Source of the DNA: Brachionus manjavacas
Lineage: Eukaryota > Rotifera > Eurotatoria > Ploima > Brachionidae
NCBI GenBank assembly: GCA_019054805.1
Contig: JAHQIY010000006.1
Location: 1,736,001-1,800,000 of the forward strand
Length of the DNA: 64,000 nucleotides
Reading direction: 5' to 3'
Made by a program: the position numbers and the translations under genes. Positions 32,501-45,494 of the stretch are shown here, piece after piece; the first letter of the stretch is position 1; the number at the start of each line of letters is the position of its first letter. A model generated the notes under the pieces. The model saw only the letters and a program-made list of their open reading frames with translations, had not been told where the DNA came from and searched no databases.

Positions 32501-34004
32501 TGATTATCGTCTCGTTTTTTTATTAATCAGAAATAAAATGGTTCAAATTTCGTGTAAATTACAGACTATTAAGAGGGTCCTGGTTCCACTCCAGATTGGA
32601 GTGGGATCAACTGGTCAAACTTGTTTTTTTTAATTAAAGATACAAAAGTATCGAAAATATAGTATATTCCTCTAAAATAAACTCATTCTAAAATTAAATT
32701 TTAATATTTTTTTTGAATATTTTAATTAAATCTTAAGATATGCTATCAAAATCATTCTCAATCATTAAACCAAAAAATTGTCATCAATTTTATGAAATAG
32801 CAAAAGAAAAATAACTATATCATCAAGTTAAACCAGATGAACCAATTGTTATCTTTTGCTTAGAAGATATTAAGGAAAATTTAACAGGTTATAGTGGCAG
32901 AGATGAAATTTAAAAAGATACCATCTTCCTAAATTCGGAATCTAATTTTAGTTGATTTCAGGGTAGGTCATAAATTGATGCTTGCTCCAATATTAATCAA
33001 CCGCTTCATCAATAACTTCATTTGAGAGTATTTAATAAGCGTTTTATAGAGTTTTTAAAACCTAAGTCTTTTCAAATGTAGACTATGGATGCAAAAATTA
33101 CAAGGTATCATGTATCGAAACCTATACTTAAAATAATTTTGAAAAAAATAAGAAAATTATTTTTTTAAAAAATGTATTTATTTGAAGAAAAAATTTTTGC
33201 ATTTTGATAATTCTAAAAGAAGAGTTGTTTAAAAGTTCGAAATTAGAGTCAAAATCAATATTTAATAAACAATTAAAGTTCGGACTTGGACTTGACTTGA
33301 GTCATGTGACTTATAAATAACTTTGACTAAAAGTATCGAAGCATTGGTTTCATTAATTATGATACTATTCTTAAAATAAAACTTTTCAAAATTAAAAAAA
33401 TAATTTCTCAATGAATTTTTATCAGTTATTAAGTTTAGTTAACTCCAAGGTTAAAAAAGATGAATATCAGCAATTGAGACTTTCATATAGAAGGAGTATT
33501 TTTTTATCTCAAAAATTTATTTTATATTTTTTTAAAAAAAATTAGTGCAAAGTATAATTAATTTTTTGATTAAAAAATGTAGATTTTCAAGATCAATTTA
33601 ATCAAGCCTGGTATTAGAATTCGAAAAAAAAATCTATTTTACGCCGCTTTTTCCTTTTTTGTATAAAATTCACCTTATTTCATACTCGTGCATCATGGCC
33701 AAAAACTTTTTTTAAATTAAAATGGACTTCATTTTTGAATTGAACGACTTATACTCTAAAAATTTTCACACCGTTGGACTATCGCTAGACCCCTATAGTC
33801 CCAGAATTTTTTAGAATATCAGTCTTAAAAAAAATTTAAACAGAATTCATATTCTTTGTAAGTTTTATGCGTAGATTAGGTTATATCAACCAAAAAAATA
33901 CGTATAAAATATCCACAAACATTTTTCGTATATTCATAACTATCGCCATGCAACACTGGGACTCAAAGGGCTAATTTTCTTTGAATAGTAAATTTGGGCG
34001 CTCT
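32501..34004. other. Intergenic with weak coding-like remnant
   Basis: Mostly AT-rich. 32823-32911 reads HQVKPDEPIVIFCLEDIKEN and NLTGYSGRDEI before a stop, which may be a decayed mobile-element ORF; I cannot assign it. A hairpin TTCCACTCCAGATTGGAGTG is at 32583-32602, and a GACTTG cluster at about 33285-33310. Confidence 0.35.
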
Positions 34005-35096
34005 GTTATTAATGGGTGAGGTTTAAAGTCATAAAATTTGGGAAACTCATACGAAAAAAATTTTTTTTTGCCCAACCGATAAAATCATTAAAAAGACTTT
34101 TATTCCTGGGAAAGTCATACAAAAAATTCTTAAATCTGGTAAAGTCATATAATACTCCGGTAAAGGCATATAATACTCGGGTAATATCATTTAAAGAAAT
34201 GACTAAGAAAATTCTTAGAAAATGGAAGAAAAATGGGATAAAAGAATTCAGTGAGTACTTTAAAAGTCAATGGATTAAAAGTGACTTTTCAAATTAGCAA
34301 ACTTACTTGACAGATCCTGGTGATGCAATGAGTAATTCACCAATTGAGAGTTACAACCGGATTCTTAAAAATTTTTTTAGTAATCGTATTAAATATAATA
34401 TGTTACCAGTGTTGGGTATTTTTGAAAAATGCGTTAAATTTGAATCAATAAATTCAAAAGCTCCTTGTTTGCTTCCCAAAGTGGGTAAAATGCTGTTGAA
34501 AGACTGTGAAAGAGTAATTAAATCGAATAAACTTGAATTGTTAAATGATTCAAATGATGGTTCAAATGACTTATATATTTTTAAGTATAAACATAAAAAT
34601 GGAGATATTGATAATGTAGACATAACAAATGATGACTGTAGTTGTATTGAATGAAATAAATGTTCTTGTTCACCCTATTTGGATAAAGGTATCTGTAGCC
34701 ATATTTTGGTTGGCTGCGTTATGATAAAAAAAATACAAAGGTTTAAATTTGGAATCAAAATTTGTAAATAAATCAAAAAAGAAAGTGGGAAGATATAGCT
34801 TAGCTAAGTTTTGTTTAAAAAAAGATTAAAGTTTTTTTGTATTCGTTTATTTCTGTGTCACTTTTTTATCCGTAATATAATTAATAATCAATAAATTTTG
34901 TATTAAAAAAAAACAAAATTATTTTTGTTTGACTTTACCCTAGTATTATATGACTTTACCAGATTTAAGAATTTTTTGTATTACTTTCCCAGAAATAAAA
35001 GTCTTTTTCATGATTTTTTCGGTTAGCCAAAAAAAAATTCTTTTCGTATGAGTTTCCCAGATTTTTATTTGACTTTACCCTTTACCCGTTATTAAT
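34005..35096 (+). mobile_element. MULE transposon, internally deleted, with 9-bp TSDs
   Basis: Element 34014-35087 (1074 bp) is flanked on both sides by GTTATTAAT (34005-34013 and 35088-35096), a perfect 9-bp target-site duplication typical of Mutator-like elements. TIRs of about 175 bp share GGGAAACTCATACGAAAA, AAAGACTTTTATT, AAAATTCTTAAATCTGGTAA and AAGTCATATAATACT in inverted order. GTAAAGTCATA-type words repeat within each TIR and may be transposase-binding sites. It carries only the C-terminal part of a MULE transposase (next entry). Confidence 0.9.
34016..34771 (+). pseudogene. MULE transposase C-terminal part with SWIM zinc finger
   Basis: A single frame runs from the left TIR to TAA 34769-34771, interrupted by TAG (34295-34297) and TGA (34652-34654), each at a position where tryptophan would fit. 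It contains DAMSNSPIESYNRILKNFF, the N-x-x-E-S-x-N segment of MULE transposases, and ends with CSC-x7-GICSHI, a SWIM-type CxCxnCxH zinc-binding motif. The DDE catalytic part is absent, consistent with an internal deletion. The N-terminal 50 or so codons are TIR sequence, so translation would start inside the transposon end. Not autonomous. Confidence 0.8.
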
Positions 35097-38014
35097 GATG
35101 CTTGGAAAAAATGGATTAATTGTATTCCTAATTGCTGGGACCAATATGGAGAAGTTTACATTTTTTGACATTTAGTTCTACTGACCATTCCTTCGTACAT
35201 TAGCAGACATATGACAAATCTTCTTCGAATTTTAGAATAGAAGAAAATTCTTAACATCAAAATGTTCATCTTCAATACAAAATTATTGAGAAATGTACTT
35301 ATTATCCATGAATTTTAGTTAAACCCTGAAAAGATAAAGCTTGTTAAATTTTTATAGAAATCGATAAGTTTTTTTTTATTATGGGTTCAAATAAAAACTA
35401 TTCTCTTCGATCAAATTTTTAAAAAATATTTTAATCTCTAAGATATTTATCTATGCTGCTAAATATGAATAAAAGAATCTTATCTCAAGCCAAGAATTAA
35501 TCGATCATTAGTTAATAGTCGATCAGAGGAATAAGCTTATCAATATAACTTGCTCACGTTTAAAAAAAATAACCTACAAGACTTATTCTATAAGCAGTGT
35601 TTATCTAGAGCTAAATTTCCTCGAATGACTCGACGATTTCAGCTAATTCATAGATGATAATTGAAGTATTTTTAATCCTTTATCTATTTTTATTTTGATA
35701 GAGTTTGATTTTCTTGATGTTTGTTGTCCATGATAAGAAATTTGTTGCCATAAGCTTTAATAATCTTCTATACACATTTTAGTGTGCTTTAATCTGATTT
35801 TTTATTCAAAATTTGATTAAGATTATTAACAACTTTTACATTCTACGAATTTAAAATAAATTTTAACCAACTTTGTTTTTTTAATTTCTCTTATTTTTTA
35901 TTGACTTCTGGTTCATGGAATCACCTTTAAAAAAATTTCTTTTTGAATCAATTTTGAGAATTAATTACTCAAAATTTGATCAAGATAACTAACATCCTTT
36001 ATATCTCAAAATTCTATAAATTAAGCAAAATTTCAGAATTAAAAAAAAAATTTTTTAGAACTCATAAAAAAATTTTAAATCAATGAGATTTTATTAAGTT
36101 AATTTACAATAAAAATTATTGTCAAAAAAAATTCAAAAAAAGGTAACTTTTTTTGAAGAACTCAACCTCTGATTTTTAGTGTCACCACTAATTGTTTTCA
36201 AATTTAATTAAGCTTTTATTTAGTGTGTCAAATAAAAATTCAAACATTTAAAATGTGGAATAGTCTAATTATAGAATTTAAAAAAATTAGTAAACTATCT
36301 TTAGTCATGTGATTTAGTAATGATTAATCTCGACTAAGACAACTAAAAAAATGATATCAAGAATAAACGAATGATCAAAATCTTGATCACATTTTTCGAA
36401 AATTAAAAAGACTTTAAAAAGTTTTATTTTTTTCTGAATGAAATGGATTAGTGGAACAGATAAGATTTTGTCTTAACTAATTTGAGCGGAATATCAGCAC
36501 CTGTGATTTTATATAATTCTAATTTTATCTTTAATTTAGGTTTATTATCACTATTTAATTAGACGAATATTTCAGTGAAGTGTATCGTTCCGATGATAGA
36601 GCTTAATTTATCATGATGTTTAGGCCAGTTTTGATTTGATACAAAAATAATTAGTCTGACAATTTAAAGATAAAATATTTCAAGAAATTTTCTAATTAAG
36701 AGCTGATAATTGAAACAGATTAAATATTTAAGAAAAATTGAATTTTGAATTTTATTTAATCGGGAAGAGAATAAGCCAAAATCAGCCAAGCAGGAAAGGC
36801 CGCTGGCAATTTTTTTAAATCGCTCGGAGAAAAGTCTTTAGACTTTGAGATAAACTAATTTTTTTATCATTTAAATTTAATTTATCCAAGCTCGTTTTTA
36901 ACTTAGAGATAATTGTCAATGATAATCGCAATTTTTTTCCAAGTTTTCTTAAGCATTTTCTTATTTGTTCAAACGACAAATATCTTATCTGGTTAAATTG
37001 AAAAAAATTAAAAGCCTAATCTTATCAGCTGGAATTTCTAGTGTGATTCCTAGATAGAGAACTTTTTTCAGCTATTTCAACTTATCTCAAGTTTAAGCAA
37101 TAAATTTTTTGAAAGATTTTTTATTTTTGACTAAAATTTAAAAGAATTTTTTTTCTTCACATTTGATTCATATCTTGTATTGCACATTATTTCTCTGAAT
37201 TTCAATATTTTAGTTAATTTTAATAAAATTTTAATTATCAGAGATTAAATTTTCATCTATTCTCTATCAAAATAAAAAATTAATTTTTTGGTCAATAAGG
37301 AACTATGTAGGAGATTTTAAATTTTTGATTAATATTAAAAAAAAATATTCTTCTAATTATTTTAACTTTATTTAATTTTAAAAAATGTGTGATTTGAAGA
37401 GATTAATTTTCATCTTTTTTCAATCAGCTTGAAATTTAGGGTTAAATAAAATTTAAAAAAAATTTTTTTGTTCAATTAAGGAACTATGTAGAAAATTTCA
37501 TATTTTTGACTAAAATTTTTTCTTTCACAGATATTTCTCTAAATTTAAATATTTTATTTAATTTTGAACAATTTTGATTAGAAATTAAAAATCTGAGTTT
37601 GAAAATTAGGATTAAAAAAAAAATTTTTTTGGTCCAACAAGGAAATATCTAAAAGATTTTGAAATAAAATGTTTTGGTCGAGTAAAATTCAAAATTAACA
37701 AGTGATAATGAAGGGATTTCTTATCTATTAGATCTAGCAATCAAAATGGAATTATTTTAGCGTTCTAATGATAACAGGAGAGCTAAATATTAAATTAATT
37801 GCCATAGCAATCAGAAGATTAGGCTTTAAGGAGAAAAAAGAGAGAGAGAGAGAAAGAGAGATAATAAAATTTAACTCTAAATACGAAAAATTTAGATATT
37901 GATTGAAACGATAAGGGAAAAATAACTATAGAAATTTTTTTGATAACTTGAATTTATGTTCGATAAGCTTTTAACTTTTTTTTTCCACAGAAGAACAAAA
38001 ATCAGAATTTAGTT
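35097..38014. other. Intergenic / 5' region of the FOG gene
   Basis: 2.9 kb without an ORF. It includes an (AG)n run (AAAGAGAGAGAGAGAAAGAG, about 37838-37857), repeated lines of the type GGTCAA-AAGGAACTATGTAG at about 37290 and 37475, and less AT-rich patches such as 36770-36815. A 5' UTR ending TTTTTTTTCCACAG just before the start codon region suggests an acceptor at 37990 and a non-coding first exon farther upstream. Confidence 0.45.
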
Positions 38015-39926
38015 ATGTCAAGAAGAAAACAAGCAAATCCAAGATCGCTCCGAGTATCCATTGATTCGATGCAAGCGATCTTTGGCGAAGATACCAATCT
38101 AAAAGAAAATGAGCACAGCGAAAGCGTCCCGAGCACACAGGAACAATTGGCATCGATTTTCTTCAAAAACATGACCAATCAATCAGATTTGAACGAAAAT
38201 CGAAAATTGTACCACTTTGCCAAAATGACACTTGATCTTCTGGAAAACGCCAACAAGGAGGCCAAAATAGAGCCCGAGAGCGAAGTGCCGGCACAACGCT
38301 CTCGGTCGGCCTCCGCATCATCCGATTTCATTGACGTAACAACAGTTACCGAGGAAAAAAAGTCCATTTCGGAATCTAAAAAGTCACAGCGAAGGCGTTT
38401 TAATGCAAATTTTCAAAATGAAGCCCAAAGCTCAATTGTAGTCAACGGCAAAAGATATTATCGTAATTTTTTCTTTTTCTTTTTTTAATAAAATTTAAAA
38501 AAAAATTTTTATTTCAAAAATAAAAGCTCTAAAATTTAGTTGTGAAAATTGTGGTCTTCGCTACAGTGACCAGAGTACACTGGACACTCACAAACTTAAT
38601 TACTGCACCAAAAGAAACGCTAGCAAAGAGTGCTCTGGTGAGTCCTCGTCCTCAGAAGCGTCTCCGGCAAGCTCCCGTTCATCGACCCCCATGAATAAAA
38701 GTCAACCAAGCGAGGACACTGCAAATGTTCAGCTGCTAAAAAGCGTCATGTATCAATGCAGCATGTGCACCTTTCAATCAGACAAAATTTCGGCCATGCA
38801 CCGTCACTCTCGCATTCATTTGCCACAAAAGCGCAAGCAAATGGAAGAGTCGTCGCCAGCAAAAATGGACATGGGCGATGAGCCAGGCGACAACCAAAAA
38901 TCATACTGCAAAGAATGTGACATTCATTTTTCCTCATTAAAAACCTATTTACATCACCGCAACAACTATTGCCAAAAGTACAAGACAATTGAGTCCGTGG
39001 TCCCAGTTCAGATTGCGCCCAGCACTTCTGCAGCTCCTGAACCAGTCAAGCCTCAAGTCATGACCCCGCAGCCGATCAGAATGGGAGACCTGGTCTATGT
39101 GCCTTTCTACAAACTAAACGAGAATAAAGAAAGTGTGCCTGTTCAGCCCTTGGCACTCAAAACGCAGGAAGAAATTGAAGAAGCTCCTCTGGACCTAAGC
39201 ATCAAAAAAAATTCTGCCAACGAACCCAGAGGTTTTCAGCCAGTTGTTAAAAATTCAGCTCTGAATTTTTCATATTATCCAAATCTAATCGGCTTGTCCA
39301 CAATTGTTCGAGGCCCCATTAAAAAAAACCATCTCTCAATAGATGCCAATGAATGCGAAAAAAATTTGCCAATAAATTCGAAAAAACAAAGTCCCATTTC
39401 AGCCAAGATTACCAACGATTTAATTCGGCATTCTTTGGTCAAAAAAACTCTGAGTGAACTTTACGGAGCCGATTTTGAATTGTTCAACATGAATGAGGAG
39501 ACAGAGGAGGGCTTTGGGTCGAACACGAAATTAAATGGATTGAATAGGAATTTTTTTCTGTGCACAGCATGTGGTTACCGCGGAAATACGTCCCGGGGAG
39601 TTAAACAACACGGAAAATTGCATTTGAGCAGTGATGAACATTTTGCCATCATAAATGTCACCGATTCCAAGCCATATTTGGTTTATTCTAGTCTTAATGA
39701 CAGTGATTTGACCAGGATGATGGCGAAACGAAGCAGTTCAGAGGGTGCTGAGGAGGAAGCAAAACATTTTGGAAATTCGAAAAAAGCGCGTCTTCTAGAA
39801 TACAGTAAACAAACGGAAGAGACAAATGATTCAAGCAAATCTCAGAACTATTGTTCAAAATGTGACATTAAATTTGGTCAGTTGAAAAATTTTCTGGTTC
39901 ATAAAAAGTCCTATTGTAAAGATTAG
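38015..39926 (+). CDS. ZFPM: Friend-of-GATA (FOG/ZFPM/U-shaped) zinc-finger cofactor, 615 aa
   Basis: Exons 38015-38462 and 38527-39926, a 64-bp intron, phases agreeing (sum 1848 nt). The protein opens with MSRRKQANPRSLR, the N-terminal NuRD-recruiting repression motif shared by FOG, SALL and BCL11 proteins. Fingers: C2HC at about 155-176 (CENCGLRYS...HKLNYC), C2H2 at 227-247 (CSMC...HRHSRIH), C2HC at 277-298 (CKECDIHFSS...HHRNNYC), C2H2 at 495-515 (CTACGYRG...HGKLH), C2HC at 592-613 (CSKCDIKFGQ...HKKSYC). The H-x5-C spacing of three fingers is the FOG hallmark used to bind GATA-factor N-fingers. PLDLS at about 370-374 is a CtBP-binding motif. In known animals FOG tunes GATA factors in blood, heart and mesoderm. 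Shorter, with fewer fingers than vertebrate FOG (8-9). An upstream non-coding exon is likely. Confidence 0.9.
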
Positions 39927-41258
39927 ATTAGGAAATTTTATTTATTGTAGGCATAAGTTGCCTTTTGTTTAAATTTTTTTTTTAGTTTTTAGAAATTTCG
40001 TCCATCTTATCTTGCGTTTTTAAAATTGTTCTTTTATTTTTTATCCATATTTACTAACATTATTTAATAAAAAAATTTTCATTCTTAGCTTTTTAATTTA
40101 ATCGAAAATGTGATTGTAAATCAAAATTTATTAGTTCGATTCGCTTAGATAAATTATTTTTTTAATTAAATGAACAGTTTCAAAAAGTTGAAAAATGTCA
40201 ATAAAATTTTTATGACCGATTATAGTCAAATATGATTTTTTTTCATACTATAGATTACAATCGAAAAAAAAATTTTTTTTTTATTTTTTTTTGTTTTATG
40301 TATGTTAAGATTTTTTTTCAATTTTACATTTTTCAATAAATCTTAAAGTAAAAAGTCCAAAAATGAATTGGTTTTATTTTAAAAAATTCAAAATGCCTAT
40401 TTAAATGAATTTTTATCGCTCGATAGTTTTCTTTATCATAAATTGAAAGATCTTAAATATATTTTTTAGCTGAAATTTTAGGAACAAATTTTAATAAAAA
40501 TTATTGAGAACAGATTTTCACGAAATTTTAGCCGAATAAAGTTCAATATGGTTTAATTATTTTTTTTTAATTAGTTTTGTGTAATGGTTCAAATTGAAGA
40601 ACTTTGGATCTTTGAGCATAGTACAAGTCTCAAAAATTTAAAGCATGAAATGCGAAGGGAAAAAAATTCGAATCAGAAAATTAAATCAATTATTTTTATA
40701 AAATAATTTTTATTTAGTAAATTTTTTAATTTTTGGGCTTTTTTACATTGTGATTCATTGATAAATGTAAAGTAAAAAAAATTTTACATATTGTATTTAT
40801 TCGAAAAAAAAAACTCGATAAATTATTCGAAAAATTTTTATTTTTTAAAAATCATGATTAATGATTTTTTTCTTGAATTGTAAACCTTAGATGACCCAAA
40901 GTGGTGAATGGGACATGTGACTATGAAACTCTGAAAATTTATAATAATAACGAATTTTTTTAGTTTTAATAGTTTTAATAATAATAATAATAATATAAGT
41001 TACAGCAAGCTAGACTTGCGAAGATGGGAAACAATAGGATCCCATCTATGGTAACTGTGGAATGTACACTTAATCAGTAGAATTCATTATGTCAGCATTA
41101 GATAATAATAATATTTGAAGAGAAAGGACAGTGTCGTGGAGAATATTTTAACAGAGTTTCTTTTCTTTATTAATATCAAATCAATTTTAATAGTAAATTA
41201 TAGTAATTATGGTTACAAAAAAATTATTTTATTTTTTGTTTTTCTTATTTTTACAATT
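39927..41258. other. 3' flank of FOG gene and intergenic DNA
   Basis: AT-rich 3' UTR; a candidate AATAAA is near 40065. An (AAT)n run lies at 40974-40995, followed by a less AT-rich tract (41000-41060, CAGCAAGCTAGACTTGCGAA). That tract looks like the 3' UTR of a LINE on the minus strand, but no coding part is attached. Confidence 0.4.
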
Positions 41259-41366
41259 ACCGTAAATTCTTGAAAACTACCCCATGGGCTTCAAATAAAA
41301 GAAAGGTAGGGGGGTTATAGCTATTTATAGTCTATTACCCCGGGGTAGTTTACAAGTATTTATGGT
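41259..41366. repeat. Short palindromic MITE-like repeat
   Basis: ACCGTAAATTCTTGAAAACT followed by ACCCC (41259-41283) is matched by the complement GGGGTAGTTTACAAGTATTT ending ATGGT (41342-41366) with three mismatches. The middle holds CCCATGGGCTTCAAATAAAAG and GGTAGGGGGG. No TSD was identified. Confidence 0.65.
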
Positions 41367-41671
41367 AAGTTTTTCTTAAAAATTGAAAGAAAATAATGAA
41401 AAATGTACCGTAAAAATAAGTTTAACCAATTTACACACTCATAATGTAAAACATTAATTGAATTATTGAATTTTTTTTGTTTAAATGTATTTTTTAAAAA
41501 GCCCTGGGTAATTAAGGGTTTGTTGATGGGACTCGATATGCTGTAGATTAGAGAACTATTAATAATTAATTAAAATCATAATTTTAAATATTAAAAAGTA
41601 CAAAAAGAATTTTAACTTTTTAATTTTCTCATTGTGTATCCCATTTTAAATAATGTGCCGAAGAACCGCTC

Positions 41672-42730
41672 TTGACATCATCTACTGTTCCACATAAAAG
41701 ATTAATTCACAAGTTTGAATGTTATGGTTTTGATAGCTCAATCATTGAATGGATAAAAGCGTTTTTGTCTAAAAGAAAACAAAGAGTTAAATTGGGTGGA
41801 AAAGTCTCCGAATGGATAAATGCAGGTAGTAGAGTACCACAGGGTTCAGTTTTTGGTTCTATTCTGTTTATAATTTATATTAATGACCTCCCAAAGCTTT
41901 TAGACAATCTGTGTGAAATATTTGCGGATGATACTAAGTTGATGTCAATTGTAAGCAGTAATGATTCATGTTTAGCACTTGAAAATGATCTCGCCAAAAT
42001 ATCTACATGGACAGATGACTGGTTAATTAAGCTAAATGGTGAGAAATGCAAAGTAATGCACTGTGGAGCTAATAATCCAAATTTCAATTATACAATTAAT
42101 GAAACTAGTCTAATGGAGACGGATAGAACGAGATCTAGGAATAGTCATTACGAACAATTTAAAATGGCCCAACCAAGTAAATGCAGCTGCTAATAGAGCT
42201 AATTATATTTTGGGCTCAATAAGAAGAACAATTAAATTTCAAAATAAGGAAACAGTAACCAGACTATATAAAACTTTTGTTAGGCCTCATCTAGAGTATG
42301 GAGTACAAGTATGGAGTCCTCATCTTAAGAAAGATATAAAAGTATTAGAGTCAGTTCAAAGGAGAACTACCAAACTGGTTCCAGAATTAAAATAATTGAA
42401 CTACAATGACAGATTAGCTGCACTGAACTTGACTACTTTAGAAACAAGAAGAATAAGAGGAGATTTGATTGAAATGTTTAAAATTGTTAAAGGATTAGAA
42501 AAAATTGACTGGCATACTCCCTTAGTCTTCAAGAACAACTAAGAAAGTGTATATCGTCCGGCTTCTAGACAACATGAATTTGTATTGGAGAAGAAATTGG
42601 TAAAAACTGTGAACAAAGATATAATTTTTTCAGTAATAGAGTTGTAAATGTTTGGAATCAATTAGATGAAGATATTATAAACTCAAATACTGTTAAAACT
42701 CAAAATTTTAACTTTACATGCATGCATTAT
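41672..42730 (+). mobile_element. CR1/L2-like LINE, 5'-truncated, RT pseudogene
   Basis: Starts within the RT at VPHKRLIHKFECYGFD and reads FLSKRKQRVKLGGKVSEW, VPQGSVFGSILFIIYINDLP, and the catalytic IFADDTKLM, so the palm is intact. A frameshift near 42120-42160 separates the thumb, which continues RTIKFQNKETVTRLYKTFVR, HLEYGVQVWSPHLKK and LNLTTLETRRIRGDLIEMF. The last box NFFSNRVVNVWNQLDEDI is in another frame to about 42690. No endonuclease. Same general family as the LINE at 26490 by its VPQGS block and C-terminus. Confidence 0.85.
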
Positions 42731-45494
42731 GTCCGAAGAACATTTTTTGTGTTTCAAATTTAGAAACAATTGAAAAAATAGAAAAATATATTTTTATTAT
42801 TTTTTACATATTTAATGCGGCATTTATACCAAAATTTTGACATTAACTGCAGCATTTTTAGTCGCAGCGTATCTGGAAAAAAAAGTGGGTTAAATGCAGC
42901 ATTAAAATCCAGAATTCTGGTTTAAAGTGCAATGCATTAGGGGGCAAGGCATTACGGTATTAATGTCTAATTTTTTTTTCCAATTTTCAATGATACTTCA
43001 AATTAAAAAAAAGCCCAGCATCAAACTGGTTTTTTAAAAAAAATCAAAAAGGTTATTTTTCAAAATAAGAGAATTATCGGACAGATTTTGTCATATTTTA
43101 ACCTAATAAAGTTCAATATATTTTTAATATTTTATTCGATTTTATTTTTGAATTTTTCGAAGATAAAATAAGGTTTAAATCAATGAATTTAATCACTTTT
43201 TCCCATTTTAAACATCATTCTTTATATTTAATTTATAAAACCAATCCTTGGTTTTTTTAATTAAAATACTTATTTTGACAAAATTTTCGAAAAAACAAAA
43301 TCGAACAAAATTAAAAATATATTGAACGTTATTAGATTAAAAATTCGAATAAATCTGTTTGACAATTCTTTTTAAATTTAGACAAAAATAAAAAAGTGCA
43401 TTAAAGATATTTCAATTTTTAAAACAGATTAACCCTAAAAATCTATCAAATGATAAGATTTTATCAAAAGAAATTTTTTAAATATTATCCTTTTTGATGT
43501 TTTTATAATAAAACCAGTTCTTTTTTTGGGCTTTTTTTACTTAAAGTATCAAACATTTAAAGATTCAGCATCTCATTCAGAAAAGTGTAATGGGAAGCTA
43601 AATTTCTCAATAAAAAATTCAAATAAAAATGCCATAAAAAAAGAAAAAAAAATTTTTGATGCTGAATTTAAATTTTAAAAATTTTAAAATAATTTTTCTT
43701 TCATCCTTTCTATTCTTAACTGTGGTAACTTGCGTTTTTTTAAATTTATTAAAATTAATTAAATACCATTTGTTAAGATTCAAATTAAAATGATCGTGTC
43801 AAATTTTATTGTTTGTTTTAAAATTAAAAATAACAAAAAATTTATTCACCTTTATATTGGATTTTAATTCAAATTTAATTAATGACAGTCCAATTGTGAT
43901 TTCAAGAAAAGCTATTCAAATGGAGAAAATATGCCTAATGACTTTAAAAACATTTTTTTTAATTGTTCATCTAATATTATTTTGTTGGAAACTAATTAAA
44001 ATATTTTCTACACAACATTTATGTTATTATACTTTTTTAAGTATTTTTTTGATTAAATTTTAAGTTAAACTTTTCTTTAGCATGTTGTGGGAACAAATGC
44101 TCATTTTGTCTTAAAAAATTCATCAAAAACAAAAATATTTTTTTTAAGATAAAAACAGGTAAAGTTTGAGTTAATTATAAATTTGTGGTTCTTGAATGAG
44201 CTAATGTCAGGAAAAAATTAATTTATTTTGACACATATCTAAATGTTTAGCCAAATTTTTTATTTTAGACTTGTAGTTTTGGATCAAAAAGTCGTTAATT
44301 AAATCTTAACATGAGATTTCCTTGAATAAAGATATTTTTAATTTAACTTAAGTTAATTTTTTCATTTTTTGCAATTCAATGTGTTAATTATTTTCCTTCG
44401 ATTTATTCAGGATTATAAACTATCATTTATATTGTTATATGTAATTTTCTTTTAATTATTTTCGGCTAATGATTATTCAATTTCGTTTTAAAAATTTGAA
44501 TGCACAATCAATTTCCATTTCTCCATAAAATTCGTGATAAAAAATTTGAAAATTTACCTAATTTTAAAAGTCATGTCATTTTATTCAAGACACTGAATTA
44601 ACCCTTATGAAATTCGATGTTTTTATTCTCAAAAGCTTCAAAAATAAAATGCTCAAAAAAATTTTGTATTTTTTGTTTTATAAAAATTTTGACATTTACT
44701 GATTTTCTATAAAAAATTTACAATTCAATTTAGCTAAGGTTGAATAATACAATAAAAATTTGAAAACTTTTCATATCCACTTTATTTAACTTGGACTTTA
44801 TATCAAAGGAGGGTATTCTATTTTTTTTGATTAAAGTTAAGCTTCTTATTTTTTTTTTAATTTATTATAAATAAAAAGAAAATTAAAAATAAAGAAATAT
44901 GTTTTAAATACATGAATCAATACCCTTGTGGTGTATGATATTAAAAAATTTAATTATATTTGTTTTTAAACGTAATTTAAAAAAAAAATATTCATTTGCT
45001 TTTATTTTTTTTTTATTTTTTTTTAACCATACTTGATTTCCAAAAAATTTTCTAGGATTCTGGTTTTAGTAATCTATTTTTTATTTTTATTTTTCTTCGA
45101 TTGATTATGAGCTAGCTACAAACGAGATAATTTACCAAAAATATTCCAGCTATACTAAAGCTTAAAAAATTGCTCAAAATTTTCCGAATACTTTTGGCAT
45201 CAATCATCAAAAACCATAAATCATCCTTATGAACATTATTAACAATACATGAAAAATATGCTACAATTAGAGATGTTTGCATCAAATAAACAAGTCTTAC
45301 TTTCAACAATGATTAATGAGAAAATTTCAGCTTCTAAAATATTCTCAATACCTTCACAAATTTTCATTTAAAATTACCTTTTTTTCTTATATAAACACAA
45401 ACAATTAAAGCATGCTTGACTAAATCTGAATTAAAAAAAACCCTTTACAAAAAAGAAAATAAAAAATTTCCATTTTTTTGCCATCAAGATAAAG
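42731..45494. other. Intergenic, no gene recognised
   Basis: 2.8 kb of AT-rich DNA. A GC-richer patch at 42835-42965 has repeated TGCAGCATT words. Open frames here (for example 43809-44063 plus and 45309-45112 minus) are hydrophobic or lysine-rich noise without motifs. The last few hundred bases should include the promoter of the TPR gene. Confidence 0.45.

Noticed and set aside
35097..38014. Many GATA/TTATC words upstream of the FOG gene, as a possible autoregulatory GATA-factor enhancer
   Set aside because: At this base composition several GATAA/TTATC words per kb are expected by chance, and I saw no spacing or conservation signal.
43809..44063. 84-codon hydrophobic ORF
   Set aside because: Composition is that of AT-rich noise (I, L, F, K), with no motif, no homology cue and no GC rise.
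45112..45309. 65-codon minus-strand ORF with membrane-like segments
   Set aside because: Short, AT-rich composition, and hydrophobic runs are common in random T-rich sequence.
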